The notes beneath the pieces are model-generated. The model saw only the letters and a program-made list of their open reading frames with translations, was not told where the DNA came from and searched no databases. From Acidimicrobiales bacterium (GTDB lineage Bacteria; Actinomycetota; Acidimicrobiia; Acidimicrobiales; Palsa-688), in contig DATLUM010000090.1 in assembly GCA_035533095.1 (NCBI GenBank), forward strand, positions 1 to 57,885: a stretch of DNA of 57,885 nt, given 5' to 3'. Of the stretch, positions 16,170 through 25,295 are shown one piece after another (the stretch's first letter is position 1; each line of letters begins with the position of its first letter). The position numbers and the translations under genes were made by a program.

Positions 16170-16760
16170 ATGGCAGCAGCCGGGCTCCTCCTCTGCGGGG
16201 GCGCCAGCCGGCGCATGGGTGAGGATAAGGCCAGGATTCGCTCGGGCTCTCATGGCAAGGGCCCCTCACTGGCCCAGCGGGCCGCCGACATCCTCCGCGA
16301 GGCTACCAGCCCGGTCCTGGAGGTGGGTCCGGGGTACTCCGGTCTTCCTCGAGTCGCAGAGCGGCCCCTCGGTGGCGGTCCGCTGGTCGCCCTCGCGGCG
16401 GGGGCGGCGGAGCTGCTCCGGGTCGGGTGGACCGGTGCCGCCGTCGTGATCGCGACCGACATGCCGATGCTGGAGGTCGCGGTGGTCGAATGGCTGGCCG
16501 GTTACCCCGATTCCCGGACGGTGGTGCCGGTGCTAGGCGATGTCCCCCAGCCACTGTGCGCCCGCTACGACCGCCGGGCTCTCGATTCGGCGATCGTGCT
16601 GGCCGAGGACGGGGCCCGATCCATGCGGGATCTCCTGTCGGTGGTGGATCACGTGCTCGCAGGTCCCGAGGAATGGCAGGCGGCCGGAATCGAACCGCGG
16701 TGCTTCGCCGATGTCGACACGCCCGGAGACCTGGCCGCCTACCGCTCGAAGGCCCCCTGA
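16170..16760 (+). CDS. mobA: Molybdenum cofactor guanylyltransferase
   Basis: 196-aa nucleotidyltransferase attaching GMP to molybdopterin to make the MGD cofactor. The signature GTP loop LLLCGGASRRMGEDKA is at the N-terminus, followed by PLGGGPLVALAAG, the metal-binding IATDMPML, and a closing FADVDTPGDLAAY. The length is normal. The gene is immediately followed by fdhD (two bases between stop and GTG), a pairing that makes sense because both serve formate-dehydrogenase-type enzymes. No molybdoenzyme structural gene is in the window. Confidence 0.92.
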   Translation: MAAAGLLLCGGASRRMGEDKARIRSGSHGKGPSLAQRAADILREATSPVLEVGPGYSGLPRVAERPLGGGPLVALAAGAAELLRVGWTGAAVVIATDMPMLEVAVVEWLAGYPDSRTVVPVLGDVPQPLCARYDRRALDSAIVLAEDGARSMRDLLSVVDHVLAGPEEWQAAGIEPRCFADVDTPGDLAAYRSKAP

Positions 16761-16762
16761 CG

Positions 16763-17599
16763 GTGGCGGCGCCGGTCAAGCCCGTCAACGCGATCAAGGT
16801 CCGGCCCGATCGGCACCTGAGGCTGCCAGAGCACGTCGTGACGGAGGAACCCCTCGAGATCAGGGTCGCCGCACCCGGCCGGCAGGCGTCCCCGCTCGCG
16901 GTAACCATGAGGACGCCCGGCCACGACTTCGAATTGGCCGCCGGTTTCGTCCTGACCGAAGGGATCGCCACGCGAGACGAGCTGGTCGGCATCGGGTACT
17001 GCGACGCGGTCCGCGACGACCCCGACCTTCGCTTCAACACCGTGACCGTCACGCTGTCAAAGGATCCGCCGAAGGGGCTTCCGGATCGTCGCTTCGCCGC
17101 GACCGCCAGCTGTGGCGTGTGCGGCAAGTCGCGTATCGAGGACGTCGCCGTCGCATGTCCCGTCGTGCCGGCGGCGGCGCCGGTACCCGCGTCGGTCGTG
17201 AGGTCTCTCCCCGGCTCGCTTCGAACGGCACAGAAGGCATTCGACAGGACCGGAGGTCTGCACGCGGCCGGCCTGTACAGCGGCACCGGTTCTCTCATCT
17301 GCGCCCGCGAGGACGTGGGGCGCCACAATGCCGTGGACAAGGTCGTCGGTCGCACCTGGCTGGATTGGGAGGACCCGGCGCAACTGGCCGGAACCGTTCT
17401 CATGGTCTCGGGGCGGGTCAGTTTCGAGATCGTCCAGAAAGCCGCTGCGGCCGGGATAGGGATGATCTGTGCTGTGTCAGCCCCGTCCAGCCTCGCCGTG
17501 GATGCCGCACACCGGTTCGCAGTGGGTCTGGCCGGTTTCGTGAGAGGCGAGACCTTCAACGTCTACAGCTGTCCAGAACGGTTCGTACTCGACGCCTGA
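16763..17599 (+). CDS. fdhD: Formate dehydrogenase sulfurtransferase FdhD
   Basis: 278-aa protein that carries sulfur from a cysteine desulfurase to the Mo-bisMGD cofactor of formate dehydrogenases. The sulfur-carrying cysteines are in SCGVCGK (Cys 117 and 120). Other family blocks are TPGHDFELAAGFVLTEGI, GGLHAAGLY, REDVGRHNAVDKVVG and VSGRVSFEIVQKAAAAGI. The GTG is two bases past the mobA stop. A strong stem-loop follows the stop and separates it from the convergent cold-shock gene. Confidence 0.93.
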   Translation: MAAPVKPVNAIKVRPDRHLRLPEHVVTEEPLEIRVAAPGRQASPLAVTMRTPGHDFELAAGFVLTEGIATRDELVGIGYCDAVRDDPDLRFNTVTVTLSKDPPKGLPDRRFAATASCGVCGKSRIEDVAVACPVVPAAAPVPASVVRSLPGSLRTAQKAFDRTGGLHAAGLYSGTGSLICAREDVGRHNAVDKVVGRTWLDWEDPAQLAGTVLMVSGRVSFEIVQKAAAAGIGMICAVSAPSSLAVDAAHRFAVGLAGFVRGETFNVYSCPERFVLDA

Positions 17600-17616
17600 C
17601 CGGTGCACGTCACGCG

Positions 17617-17644
17617 ACGAACCCCGCCGTGAGGCGGGGTTCGT
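17617..17644. terminator. Bidirectional stem-loop between fdhD and csp
   Basis: A perfect 12-bp stem (arms 17617-17628 and 17633-17644, GTGA loop) lies between two convergent genes. It is followed by TTC on the plus side. It likely terminates both transcripts, although the U-tract is weak, as is usual at high GC. Confidence 0.7.
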
Positions 17645-17665
17645 TCAGCGAGCTTGGTGAGGGTT

Positions 17666-17869
17666 TTACCCGATGCGTCGGACGTTGGCAGCCTGCAGCC
17701 CTTTAGGGCCCTGGTTGACCTCGAACTCCACCTTCTCGTTCTCCTCGAGGTTGCGATACCCATTGCCCTCGATCGCACTGAAGTGCACGAAGACGTCCGG
17801 CCCGCTCTCCTGGGAGATGAAACCGTATCCCTTCTCCGAGTTGAACCACTTCACGGTTCCTGTCGCCAC
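17666..17869 (-). CDS. Cold-shock domain protein (CspA family)
   Basis: 67-aa single OB-fold RNA/DNA chaperone. RNP1 (KGYGFIS) and RNP2 (VFVHFSAI) are intact, and the start [10 protein letters not shown] and end QAANVRRIG are standard for actinobacterial Csp proteins. GTG 17869 is chosen because GGAGGG lies seven bases upstream; the TTG six bases earlier would sit against the Shine-Dalgarno. About 160 bases of non-coding sequence precede it, room for the 5' leader that cold-shock mRNAs often have, but I could not define a promoter. Confidence 0.95.
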   Translation of the reverse strand: MATGTVKWFNSEKGYGFISQESGPDVFVHFSAIEGNGYRNLEENEKVEFEVNQGPKGLQAANVRRIG

Positions 17870-18030
17870 AAGCAATCCCTCCTTTCCTGGCCGGACCGGT
17901 CCTCTTCAACGACTGGAACGGCGGCCTCCGGCCGGAGCCGGGAGGGATCTGCTCTCGAATCCGATGCTGCACCCTCGTGGCCGGAAAAGGTAGCACCGCG
18001 AGCGCCCCGTTGCCTAGCTTCTGCACCTTC

Positions 18031-18036
18031 TACCCT
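18031..18036 (+). promoter_or_regulatory. -10 box (TACCCT) of leaderless alpha-mannosidase gene
   Basis: TACCCT ends seven bases before the ATG at 18044 and no Shine-Dalgarno is present. Confidence 0.5.
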
Positions 18037-18043
18037 TCGGGTG

Positions 18044-20683
18044 ATGCCCCGGGCCGTCGCGATCGTCCCTCACACCCACTGGGACAGGGAGTGGTACCGC
18101 CCGTTCGAGGGATTCCGGTCCAGACTTGTCGCAGTGCTCGATGAGGTGCTCGACACCTTGGAGACCGACGATCGATGGGAGGGCTTCCACCTCGACGGTC
18201 AAGTCGCCGCCATCGAGGACTACCTCGACGCCCGGCCGGAAGCGCGGGACCGTGTCCGCAAGTTGGTGGCCGCCGGACGGTTGAGCATCGGTCCCTGGTA
18301 CGTCTTGATGGACGAGTTCTGCGTGTCGGGCGAGACGATCCTGCGCAACCTGGAGATGGGCATCGAGTCCGCCGAGCATCTCGGCGGATCGTCCCGGGTG
18401 GGGTACCTCCCCGACATGTTCGGGCACGTCACGCAGATGCCGCAGATGCTGCGCCTCGCAGGCATCACCGACGCGGTCGTCTGGCGCGGAGTCCCGTCTG
18501 CGGTGAGGCGAAGCACCTTCGAGTGGAGCGCGCCAGATGGGAGCGCGGTCCGCGCGGAGTACCTCCCTGTCGGCTACGCGTCCGGCGCCTTCCTCCCCGA
18601 CGACCCGGTGGCGCTCGTCCGCAGGATCGATGCCCTGGCGGAGGAGTCCCGCCAGTTCGCAGGGGACCAGGACGAACCGTTGCTCGTCATGAACGGCACA
18701 GACCATCAGGCGATCCAGCGACACCTGCCGCGGACGGTGGAATCGGCCAACGAGGTGCAGGATCGGTACAGGTTTGAGCTCACGACGATCGCCGCGTACC
18801 TGTCGCTGAGATCGGTCGAGAACTTGCAGTGCTGGCAGGGGGAGCTGAGGAGCAGCGCCCGCGCACCGATCCTGATGGGCGTCCTCTCGAACCGGCGGGA
18901 CCTCAAGGTTGCTGCCGCCTCGTGCGAGCGAGCGCTGGAGCGCCTGGGCGAACCGATTGCCGCCCTCTGGCTGCCGCCGGAACTTTGGCCCACCAACACC
19001 CTGCGGCGCGCGTGGCTCGAAGTCGTGCGCAACTCCGCCCACGACTCGATATGCGGCTGCTCCACTGATGAGGTAGGCCGCGCCGTCCTGCACCGCTACG
19101 ACACCGCTCGTACCATCGCCGGCGACATCCTCGAAAGCGCCCTCGCGATCGCGGCCGTGGCGATGAGGACCGCAGGGCCCGTAGCGGTGAACCCGTCCCC
19201 TCGATCGCGGGCGGGCATCGTCGAGATGACCTTGCCGGGCGCCGAACCGCCGAGCGGGACCCAGCAGGTGGCGCTGGTACCGGCCGGCCGGACCGAGCGC
19301 GCCGGCACGGGCAAGGATCTCGCAGCGGTCCTCGGGGAACTCGCGCGCGACGGATGGCTTCCCGTCGGCACGACGCCGTCGTCGGCGCGCGTGTCACTCA
19401 CCCAAGGCCGAGTCGAGCTCTTCCTGGGCTGCGACGTTGCCGGCGCAGGCTCCCCGGCTGTCGCGCCGGTCATCGCGGAAGCGTGGGCTCTGGCGGGGGC
19501 CAATGCCGACGGGCCTCTGAAGGTGACCCTCGACCGAGAGGCCGCCCAGACCGTCCTCACACGGGTCACTGGCGTACCGGGGTTCGGCTGGTCCGCATGG
19601 ACTGCGGGAGCGCTCGGGTGCGCCCCGGTGGAGGCGGGACCCGACTGGATTCGCAACTCTCTGATCGCGATCGAGGTCGATCCGTCCACCGGCATGTTCA
19701 GTGTCGACGGGCACCGGGGCTTCGGCCGCCTCGTCGACGAAGGTGACGCCGGAGACAGCTACAACTACTGCCCACCCACGGATGACCGGAGGGTCGACTC
19801 CCCCAGCAAGGTCGAGGTGGACGTCATCGAGAGAGGCCCGCTTCGAGGCCGGCTCCGTGTGTCCTCCGTCTACACATGGCCGGCGCGGATCGAGAATGGC
19901 GCTCGTGCGGGGGCGGTGCCGATCGAGGTTGTGACCGATCTCGAGCTCCGGGCAGGTGAAGGCTTCGTAAGGATCACCGTGTCCTTCGAGAACCGTTGCC
20001 GCGATCACCGGGTGCGGACGGTCCTGCCGCTTCGGTCGCCTACGGACACGACAACATCGGAGTGCGCGTTCGCGACGGTCGAACGAGCCCGGGCAGAAGG
20101 CGGTCCGAGGGAGGAGGGCCTGGGAACATTCCCGTCACGTCGTTTTGTGATGGCGGGCGGTCTGACCTTCGTGCACGACGGCGTGGTGGAGCACGAGCTC
20201 GTCGACGACGGCCGCGCGCTGGCGGTCACTGTCCTGAGGTCCACCGGGGTGCTGTCCAAGCCCTTGCTGACGACGCGGCCGAACGCTGCGGGGCCGCCGA
20301 TCCCTGTGTCGGGCGCCCAGATGCTCGGCCCCGTCAGCTTTGCATACGCGATCGCGCTCGGCGAGGTGGATCCGTGGGCCCTCGCCGACGACTTCTTGCT
20401 CCCGTTGCTCGTGGTCCAAGGTGCAGGGACGGGACATCTTCCGCCGCGCGGATCCAGGCTGGAGGTTTCGGGAGCCGAGGTATCCGCCCTTCGACGCCGG
20501 CGAGGTTGCCTCGAGATGAGGGTGTTCAATCCGAGGCCCGAGACCGCCACCGTGCACGTCCCGGGGCACCGGGGCGCGCTGGTGGACGTCGAAGGCAACG
20601 AGCTCGGCCGTTGGGATGGCCGGTTCGAGCTTCGCGCGTGGCAGATCGCCAACGCGCGCCTCGATGCCCGCTCGTTGGATTGA
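18044..20683 (+). CDS. GH38 alpha-mannosidase
   Basis: 879-aa retaining alpha-mannosidase with a zinc-dependent GH38 catalytic domain in the first ~300 residues, a three-helix middle domain, and beta-sandwich C-terminal domains. Zinc/catalytic motifs: PHTHWDREW (His12, Asp14), the nucleophile Asp in GYLPDMFGH, NGTDHQ, and the zinc His in NSAHDSICGCS. No signal peptide is seen, so it probably works in the cytoplasm on mannosyl oligosaccharides or in polymannose turnover. An ATG fits the conserved N-terminus and the leaderless promoter. It stands alone, with no transporter or other mannosidase beside it. Confidence 0.92.
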   Translation: MPRAVAIVPHTHWDREWYRPFEGFRSRLVAVLDEVLDTLETDDRWEGFHLDGQVAAIEDYLDARPEARDRVRKLVAAGRLSIGPWYVLMDEFCVSGETILRNLEMGIESAEHLGGSSRVGYLPDMFGHVTQMPQMLRLAGITDAVVWRGVPSAVRRSTFEWSAPDGSAVRAEYLPVGYASGAFLPDDPVALVRRIDALAEESRQFAGDQDEPLLVMNGTDHQAIQRHLPRTVESANEVQDRYRFELTTIAAYLSLRSVENLQCWQGELRSSARAPILMGVLSNRRDLKVAAASCERALERLGEPIAALWLPPELWPTNTLRRAWLEVVRNSAHDSICGCSTDEVGRAVLHRYDTARTIAGDILESALAIAAVAMRTAGPVAVNPSPRSRAGIVEMTLPGAEPPSGTQQVALVPAGRTERAGTGKDLAAVLGELARDGWLPVGTTPSSARVSLTQGRVELFLGCDVAGAGSPAVAPVIAEAWALAGANADGPLKVTLDREAAQTVLTRVTGVPGFGWSAWTAGALGCAPVEAGPDWIRNSLIAIEVDPSTGMFSVDGHRGFGRLVDEGDAGDSYNYCPPTDDRRVDSPSKVEVDVIERGPLRGRLRVSSVYTWPARIENGARAGAVPIEVVTDLELRAGEGFVRITVSFENRCRDHRVRTVLPLRSPTDTTTSECAFATVERARAEGGPREEGLGTFPSRRFVMAGGLTFVHDGVVEHELVDDGRALAVTVLRSTGVLSKPLLTTRPNAAGPPIPVSGAQMLGPVSFAYAIALGEVDPWALADDFLLPLLVVQGAGTGHLPPRGSRLEVSGAEVSALRRRRGCLEMRVFNPRPETATVHVPGHRGALVDVEGNELGRWDGRFELRAWQIANARLDARSLD

Positions 20684-20693
20684 CAGCGCGCCT

Positions 20694-21740
20694 TCAACGT
20701 CCCGTGAGGACGACGACCACCGGTTGGCGCAGCGGGCCGGTGGCCCGAGAGCCCGCCCACGACGCGGCGGCCGTTGGCTCGACAACCACCCCCATGTGCC
20801 CCAGGTCTTCCTGCGCGGCGAGGATGGCCTCGTCCGAGATGCACACCACTCTCCCCGAGGACCCGACCAGCGCGGCCCGGACCTGACCGAGCCTTGCCGG
20901 CTCGGCGATCAGGATGCCTGTCGCCACCGTCGGCCGTCCGCCAGGGGGGCGGCCCGCGAGCGCCGCGAACTGCTCCGGCTGCACTGCCACAAGCTCCGGC
21001 ACGGGCCCGCCGTGGAACGCAGAGAGCTCCGAGAACCCGAGCCACATACCTTGTACCAGCGTCCCGTTGCCAGCAGGCACCACCACCGCCCCAGGCGACC
21101 TGCCGCCGAGCTGCTCGAAGATCTCGAACGCCATTGTCTTCACCCCGTGCACGAACGAACCCTGGTACACGTGGCTCGCGTACCAACCACCCTCACCCCG
21201 CACCCGGCTGATCGCCGCCCGCGCCACGGCCTGCCTGTCGCCTTCGACCTCCACCACCGTGGCACCGCTCGCCTTCGCAACTGAGATCTTGGCTTCGGGT
21301 GTTCCAGCAGGAACGAATATCTCCGCGCCCAACCCGGCCCGCGCCGCGTAGACAGCGACGGCTTTGCCGGCGTTGCCGCTGCTGTCGGCCACCGCCGTGC
21401 GCTCCCCCGCGCCGGCGGCAAGCGCAACCATCACGGCCGCTCCCCTGTCCTTGAACGACCCGGTCGGCGACACCTGCTCCATCTTGGCCAGCACGCCCGG
21501 GGCCAGTTCGACCAGAGGGGTCATGCCCTCGCCCAGGGTGGTCTTTTCCCACGGCAATTCGGTGCCGGCGTCGGGCAGGCTGCGCCGGTAGCGCCACATC
21601 GACCACGAGCCACCGGGATTCGAAACGGGGTCGCTCGCCGGGCCGACCAGATCGAACAGCCCACCGCACTCGCATCGCCATCTACCTGCCCGCAGCGGCC
21701 ATCCCCTCCCGCAGCGCCGGCAGACCTCGACCCAGCCCAC
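20694..21740 (-). CDS. PLP-dependent threonine synthase-like enzyme with zinc-ribbon N-terminus
   Basis: 348-aa fold-type II PLP enzyme. The N-terminus has a CRRCG...CECG zinc-ribbon-like motif within the first 30 residues. The PLP lysine is in PTGSFKDRGA, the phosphate-binding loop is SSGNAGKAVAVYAA, and the glycine loop is VPAGNGTLVQG. This fits the threonine synthase/threonine dehydratase group. No hom or thrB is nearby; instead it follows a hydroxyacid dehydrogenase and an enoyl-CoA hydratase in what looks like an operon. The reaction could therefore be threonine synthase, or elimination/deamination of another hydroxy-amino acid. Confidence 0.85.
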   Translation of the reverse strand: MGWVEVCRRCGRGWPLRAGRWRCECGGLFDLVGPASDPVSNPGGSWSMWRYRRSLPDAGTELPWEKTTLGEGMTPLVELAPGVLAKMEQVSPTGSFKDRGAAVMVALAAGAGERTAVADSSGNAGKAVAVYAARAGLGAEIFVPAGTPEAKISVAKASGATVVEVEGDRQAVARAAISRVRGEGGWYASHVYQGSFVHGVKTMAFEIFEQLGGRSPGAVVVPAGNGTLVQGMWLGFSELSAFHGGPVPELVAVQPEQFAALAGRPPGGRPTVATGILIAEPARLGQVRAALVGSSGRVVCISDEAILAAQEDLGHMGVVVEPTAAASWAGSRATGPLRQPVVVVLTGR

Positions 21741-21750
21741 GACGCTTCGT

Positions 21751-22671
21751 TCAGTAACCGTGCACCGGGTCGACGGGACCCACGAGAGGTTCCCCTGCGA
21801 CGAAGTGGGCGACGTTCTCCTCGATACGCGCGGCGAGCCGAGGCCACACCATCTCCCACGTGTCTGCCGTGTGCGGCGTGATGACGCAGTTGGGCATCCC
21901 CCAAAGCGGATGGCCGTCGGGCAGAGGCTCAGGGTCCGTCACGTCGAGCGCCGCTCCCGCGATGGTGCCGGACCGCAGAGCCTCGACGAGCGCTTCGGTG
22001 TCCACGTGACGACCTCGAGCGACGTTGACCAACCACGCGCGGTCCTGCATCGCCTCCAGTTGCCGTCGCGAGATGATTCGATCGGTCGCCGGGGTCAACG
22101 CGAGCGCGACGAACACGACGATCGCAGACCCGAGCGCATCCTCGAGCTTGTCGGATCCGACCGTGCGCGTCGCCATCTCCACAGGTTTCGATTGGCGGCG
22201 GACGACCGTCGACTCCACCCTGAACGGAGCCAGCAACCTCAAGAGCTCTTCCGTGATCCCTCCGCCGCCGAGGATCGTCACCGGTGCCCCGTACAGCGAC
22301 GTTCCCGCCGGCGACCCCCACGAGCGCGCACGAAGGCGCTCGGGCAGGCACCGCAAGCCGGCGAGCGCCAGAGCAAGAGCGTGCTCGGCTACCGGCTCTG
22401 CGTAGCTGCCCTTCGCGCAGCTCCATTGGCGCGAGGAGTCGATCACGCCGGACTCGACGGCCTTCTCGACCCCGGCGAACGGCAGCTGCACCCACCGTAT
22501 GCGCGGCTCGCGGTCGAGGACCTCCTTCAGAGCTTCCATGCGGTGCGCGGACAACCACACGAGCGCATCCGCCGGTTCGTCGACCTTGACCGGAACCCCA
22601 CCCCCTGCGAGCACGGCGTCCTCTGCGAACGGCGCGCTCCTCGGGCCTATCGCCACTCGCGGTGCGCTCAT
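21751..22671 (-). CDS. D-2-hydroxyacid dehydrogenase (NAD-dependent)
   Basis: 306-aa NAD(P)-dependent dehydrogenase of the SerA/GhrA family, reducing 2-oxoacids or oxidising D-2-hydroxyacids. The NAD loop is the somewhat unusual VTILGGGGITEELLR rather than GxGxxG-x17-D. Other parts are VFVALALTPATDRIISRRQLEAM, VNVARGRHVDTEALVEAL (catalytic Arg), LDVTDPEPLPDGHPLW (Glu) and ITPHTADTWEM (catalytic His). The ATG overlaps the stop of the enoyl-CoA hydratase gene (ATGA), so the two are coupled, and the threonine-synthase-like gene follows ten bases after its stop. Confidence 0.88.
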   Translation of the reverse strand: MSAPRVAIGPRSAPFAEDAVLAGGGVPVKVDEPADALVWLSAHRMEALKEVLDREPRIRWVQLPFAGVEKAVESGVIDSSRQWSCAKGSYAEPVAEHALALALAGLRCLPERLRARSWGSPAGTSLYGAPVTILGGGGITEELLRLLAPFRVESTVVRRQSKPVEMATRTVGSDKLEDALGSAIVVFVALALTPATDRIISRRQLEAMQDRAWLVNVARGRHVDTEALVEALRSGTIAGAALDVTDPEPLPDGHPLWGMPNCVITPHTADTWEMVWPRLAARIEENVAHFVAGEPLVGPVDPVHGY

Positions 22672-23450
22672 GGCTGCGAGAACTCGCCGTGGCGGCCGGC
22701 GCCCGAGCGGAACCGTCCCAACCCCTCGCCCAACTCGTCGCTGGCGAGCGACACCATCCCGTGGCGCAACTCCGCCGCGATGGCCTCCTCCTCGTCCAGC
22801 CCTTCCTGGTCCAGCACGGACATGCGATCGCGCCTCAGGCATGTCTGAGGAAACGACGCCAGCTGCTCTCCGAGCCGTTCTGCCTCCTCTCTGCACGTAC
22901 CGTTCGGAACGACACGGTTGGCAAGACCGATCCGTTCCGCCTCTCCCGCGTGGACGGGCCGGCCGGTGAGGATCAGGTCCATGGCGCGACCGGCACCGAC
23001 GATCCTCGGCAGCCGCACCGTGCCGCCGTCGATCAGGGGGACTCCCCAGCGCCGGCAGAACACGCCGAACACCGCGCCCTGCTCCACCACGCGGAGATCA
23101 CACCACAGCGCCAACTCGAATCCCCCTGCCACCGCGTAACCGCTCACTGCCGCGATCACCGGCTTCGACAGCCGCATGCGGGTGGGCCCCATCGGGCCGT
23201 CGCCGTCGGGTGCCACGCGGTTGTTCCGGTCCGTGCCCATCGCCTTCAGATCGGCGCCGGCGCAGAACGTCCCCCCTTCACCCCAAAGGACCGCGACAGC
23301 GGCTTCGGGGTCCGCATCGAACTGCCGGAATGCGTCAGCCAGGGCTTCCGCTGTCGGCCGGTCCACGGCGTTGCGTGCCTCCGACCTGGAGAGGATCACC
23401 GTGGTGACCGGACCACGCCGCTCGGAGCGGACAGGTGGCGACGTCGTCAT
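22668..23450 (-). CDS. Enoyl-CoA hydratase/isomerase family protein
   Basis: 260-aa crotonase-fold protein. The oxyanion-hole motifs are FCAGADLKAMG and AAVSGYAVAGGFELALWCDLRV, and the second half has RRWGVPLIDGGTVRLPRIVGAGRAMDL with Asp where hydratases usually have the second Glu, so isomerase or other crotonase chemistry is possible. It is the first gene of the three-gene minus operon and is coupled to the hydroxyacid dehydrogenase. ATG at 23450 lies eight bases after a TAGTCT box; a GTG three bases earlier is also possible. Confidence 0.88.
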   Translation of the reverse strand: MTTSPPVRSERRGPVTTVILSRSEARNAVDRPTAEALADAFRQFDADPEAAVAVLWGEGGTFCAGADLKAMGTDRNNRVAPDGDGPMGPTRMRLSKPVIAAVSGYAVAGGFELALWCDLRVVEQGAVFGVFCRRWGVPLIDGGTVRLPRIVGAGRAMDLILTGRPVHAGEAERIGLANRVVPNGTCREEAERLGEQLASFPQTCLRRDRMSVLDQEGLDEEEAIAAELRHGMVSLASDELGEGLGRFRSGAGRHGEFSQP

Positions 23451-23458
23451 CACTTCGC

Positions 23459-23464
23459 AGACTA
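23459..23464 (-). promoter_or_regulatory. -10 box (TAGTCT) of the enoyl-CoA hydratase operon
   Basis: TAGTCT on the minus strand lies five bases before GTG 23453 and eight before ATG 23450, without a clear Shine-Dalgarno. It would drive the hydratase-dehydrogenase-PLP enzyme operon. Confidence 0.5.
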
Positions 23465-23499
23465 CGTTGCCCGCTCGGGCGCCACATCCGACCGGACTG

Positions 23500-25239
23500 T
23501 CACATCCGGTCGGGAACCTCGATGCCCAGGACGGACAGCCCGGCCTCGAGCACCGACGCGGTCAGGGCGCACAGTCCGAGCCTGCTGTCGCGCACCGCGG
23601 GGTCGCCGGCCTTGAGAACCGGGCAAGTCTCGAAGAAGGTCGTGAATGCGCCGGCGAGGTCGAACAGGTACGAGCACAGCTTGTGGGGGCTCCACGTCTC
23701 GAGCGTCGCGACGACCGCGTGCGCGTAAGCGGTGAGCACGAGTGCCAGTTCGCGTTCGGCGGGCTCGGCGAGGAGGAAACTGACCTCGCCCGCTTGGTAG
23801 ACGCCCGCGTCGATACCACCCCTTCGGAATATCGACAGGCAGCGCACCCTCGCGTATTGGAGATACGGCCCTGTGTTGCCGTCGAACGCGAGCATGCGAT
23901 CCCAGTCGAAGACGTAGTCGCGTATGCGGTCGGTGGACAGGTCCGAGTACTTCACCGCGCCGATCCCGACCATGCGCGCGACCTCCGCGCGTTCCTCCTC
24001 GCCGAGCGACGGGTTCTTCTCTTCAACGGCAACCGCCGCCCGCTTGACTGCCTCGTCGAGCAACTCGATGAGCTTGACGGAATCTCCCGAGCGCGACCGA
24101 AGCATGCGCCGGTCGGAGCCGAGCACGCTGCCGAACGCCACGTGGACGGCGTCACCTCCAGGTGGGATCCACCCCGCTGCTCGTGCGACCGCGAAGCACA
24201 TCTCGAGATGTTGAGCCTGGGGCGATCCGACGACGTAGAGAGCGAGATCCGCACCCAAACGGCCGAACCGGTCGCGAAGAGTTGCGAGGTCGGTCGCCGC
24301 GTAGCCGTACCCGCCGTCGGACTTCTGCACGATGAGGGGAAGCGGTTCACCCTCACGATTGGTGAAGCCCTCCGGGAAGACGCAAAGAGCTCCCTCGCTC
24401 TCGCGCAGCAGGCCTTTAGCAGCGAGCTCGTCGACGATCGAGCGAAGCTGGTCGTTGTAGACGCTCTCGCCTGCCAGGTCCTGGCGCGTCAATAGGAGGC
24501 CGAGCCTGGCGTACACCTCCTCGAAGTAGGAGACGCTCTCGTCGACGAGTATCCGCCACAGACGCAGCGTCTCCGGATCCCCGGACTGGAGCAGGACCAC
24601 ACGGCGCCGGCTCCGCTCCTGGAATTCGAGGCTGGCATCGAACGCCGCCCGTGCCTGCCTGTAGAACGTGTCGAGGTCACCGACGGAAAGCTCTCGCGCC
24701 CCTTCCTCTTCGCCGAGGTCGATCAGGTGCTCGATGAGCATGCCGAACGGTGTCCCCCAGTCGCCGACGTGGTTCTCCTTGATGACCCTGGCACCGGTCA
24801 GCGTCAACATGCGGCACAGGGCGTCGCCGATAATGGAGGTCCGGAGATGCCCGGCGTGCATCTCCTTCGCGACATTCGGAGACGAGTAGTCGACGACGAC
24901 GGTCCTGGACTCTGAAGACAGAGAGACGCCGCGGCGGGGATCGCGCGCCTGCTCCTGCAGGCATGAGGCGAGGAAGGCGTCGTCGAGTACCAGGTTGACG
25001 AAACCCTGCGGCGTGGATTCGACCTTGGCGCAGATGCCGTCGAGGCGTGCTGCGGATACCACCGCCGCGGCGATCTCGCCCGGGGGACGGCCCTGCTTCT
25101 TGGCGAGCGCCATGGCCCCGTTCGCCTGGAAGTCCACTCCCGGCCTCGTGGAGGGCCGCAGGACGGGCTCGGAGCCCGGTTCGATCCGAGCGAAGGCCTC
25201 GCCCAGGCGCTCGTTCAACGTCTCTTGCGGTCCCGGCAT
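23500..25239 (-). CDS. argS: Arginyl-tRNA synthetase
   Basis: 579-aa class I synthetase charging tRNA-Arg. The HIGH signature is HAGHLRTSIIGD after SSPNVAKEMHAGH; the KMSKS region is degenerate (GSDRRMLRSRSGD), which is common in ArgRS. The N-terminal Add-1 domain (VDFQANGAMALAKKQG) and the DALR anticodon-binding domain at the C-terminus (ending GIEVPDRM) are both present. An ATG preceded by GGAGGG gives a normal start. It is divergent from the ABC ATPase gene with about 56 bases between. Confidence 0.96.
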   Translation of the reverse strand: MPGPQETLNERLGEAFARIEPGSEPVLRPSTRPGVDFQANGAMALAKKQGRPPGEIAAAVVSAARLDGICAKVESTPQGFVNLVLDDAFLASCLQEQARDPRRGVSLSSESRTVVVDYSSPNVAKEMHAGHLRTSIIGDALCRMLTLTGARVIKENHVGDWGTPFGMLIEHLIDLGEEEGARELSVGDLDTFYRQARAAFDASLEFQERSRRRVVLLQSGDPETLRLWRILVDESVSYFEEVYARLGLLLTRQDLAGESVYNDQLRSIVDELAAKGLLRESEGALCVFPEGFTNREGEPLPLIVQKSDGGYGYAATDLATLRDRFGRLGADLALYVVGSPQAQHLEMCFAVARAAGWIPPGGDAVHVAFGSVLGSDRRMLRSRSGDSVKLIELLDEAVKRAAVAVEEKNPSLGEEERAEVARMVGIGAVKYSDLSTDRIRDYVFDWDRMLAFDGNTGPYLQYARVRCLSIFRRGGIDAGVYQAGEVSFLLAEPAERELALVLTAYAHAVVATLETWSPHKLCSYLFDLAGAFTTFFETCPVLKAGDPAVRDSRLGLCALTASVLEAGLSVLGIEVPDRM

Positions 25240-25295
25240 CCCTCCATGGTCGCCTCATCGACGGAAAAAGAAAAACCGATACCTTGCAGCGACCC

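Noticed and set aside
17654-18043. N-terminal extension of the alpha-mannosidase to 1009 aa
   Set aside because: The extension runs antisense through the cold-shock gene. The GH38 family start, PHTHWDREW near residue 10, fits ATG 18044.
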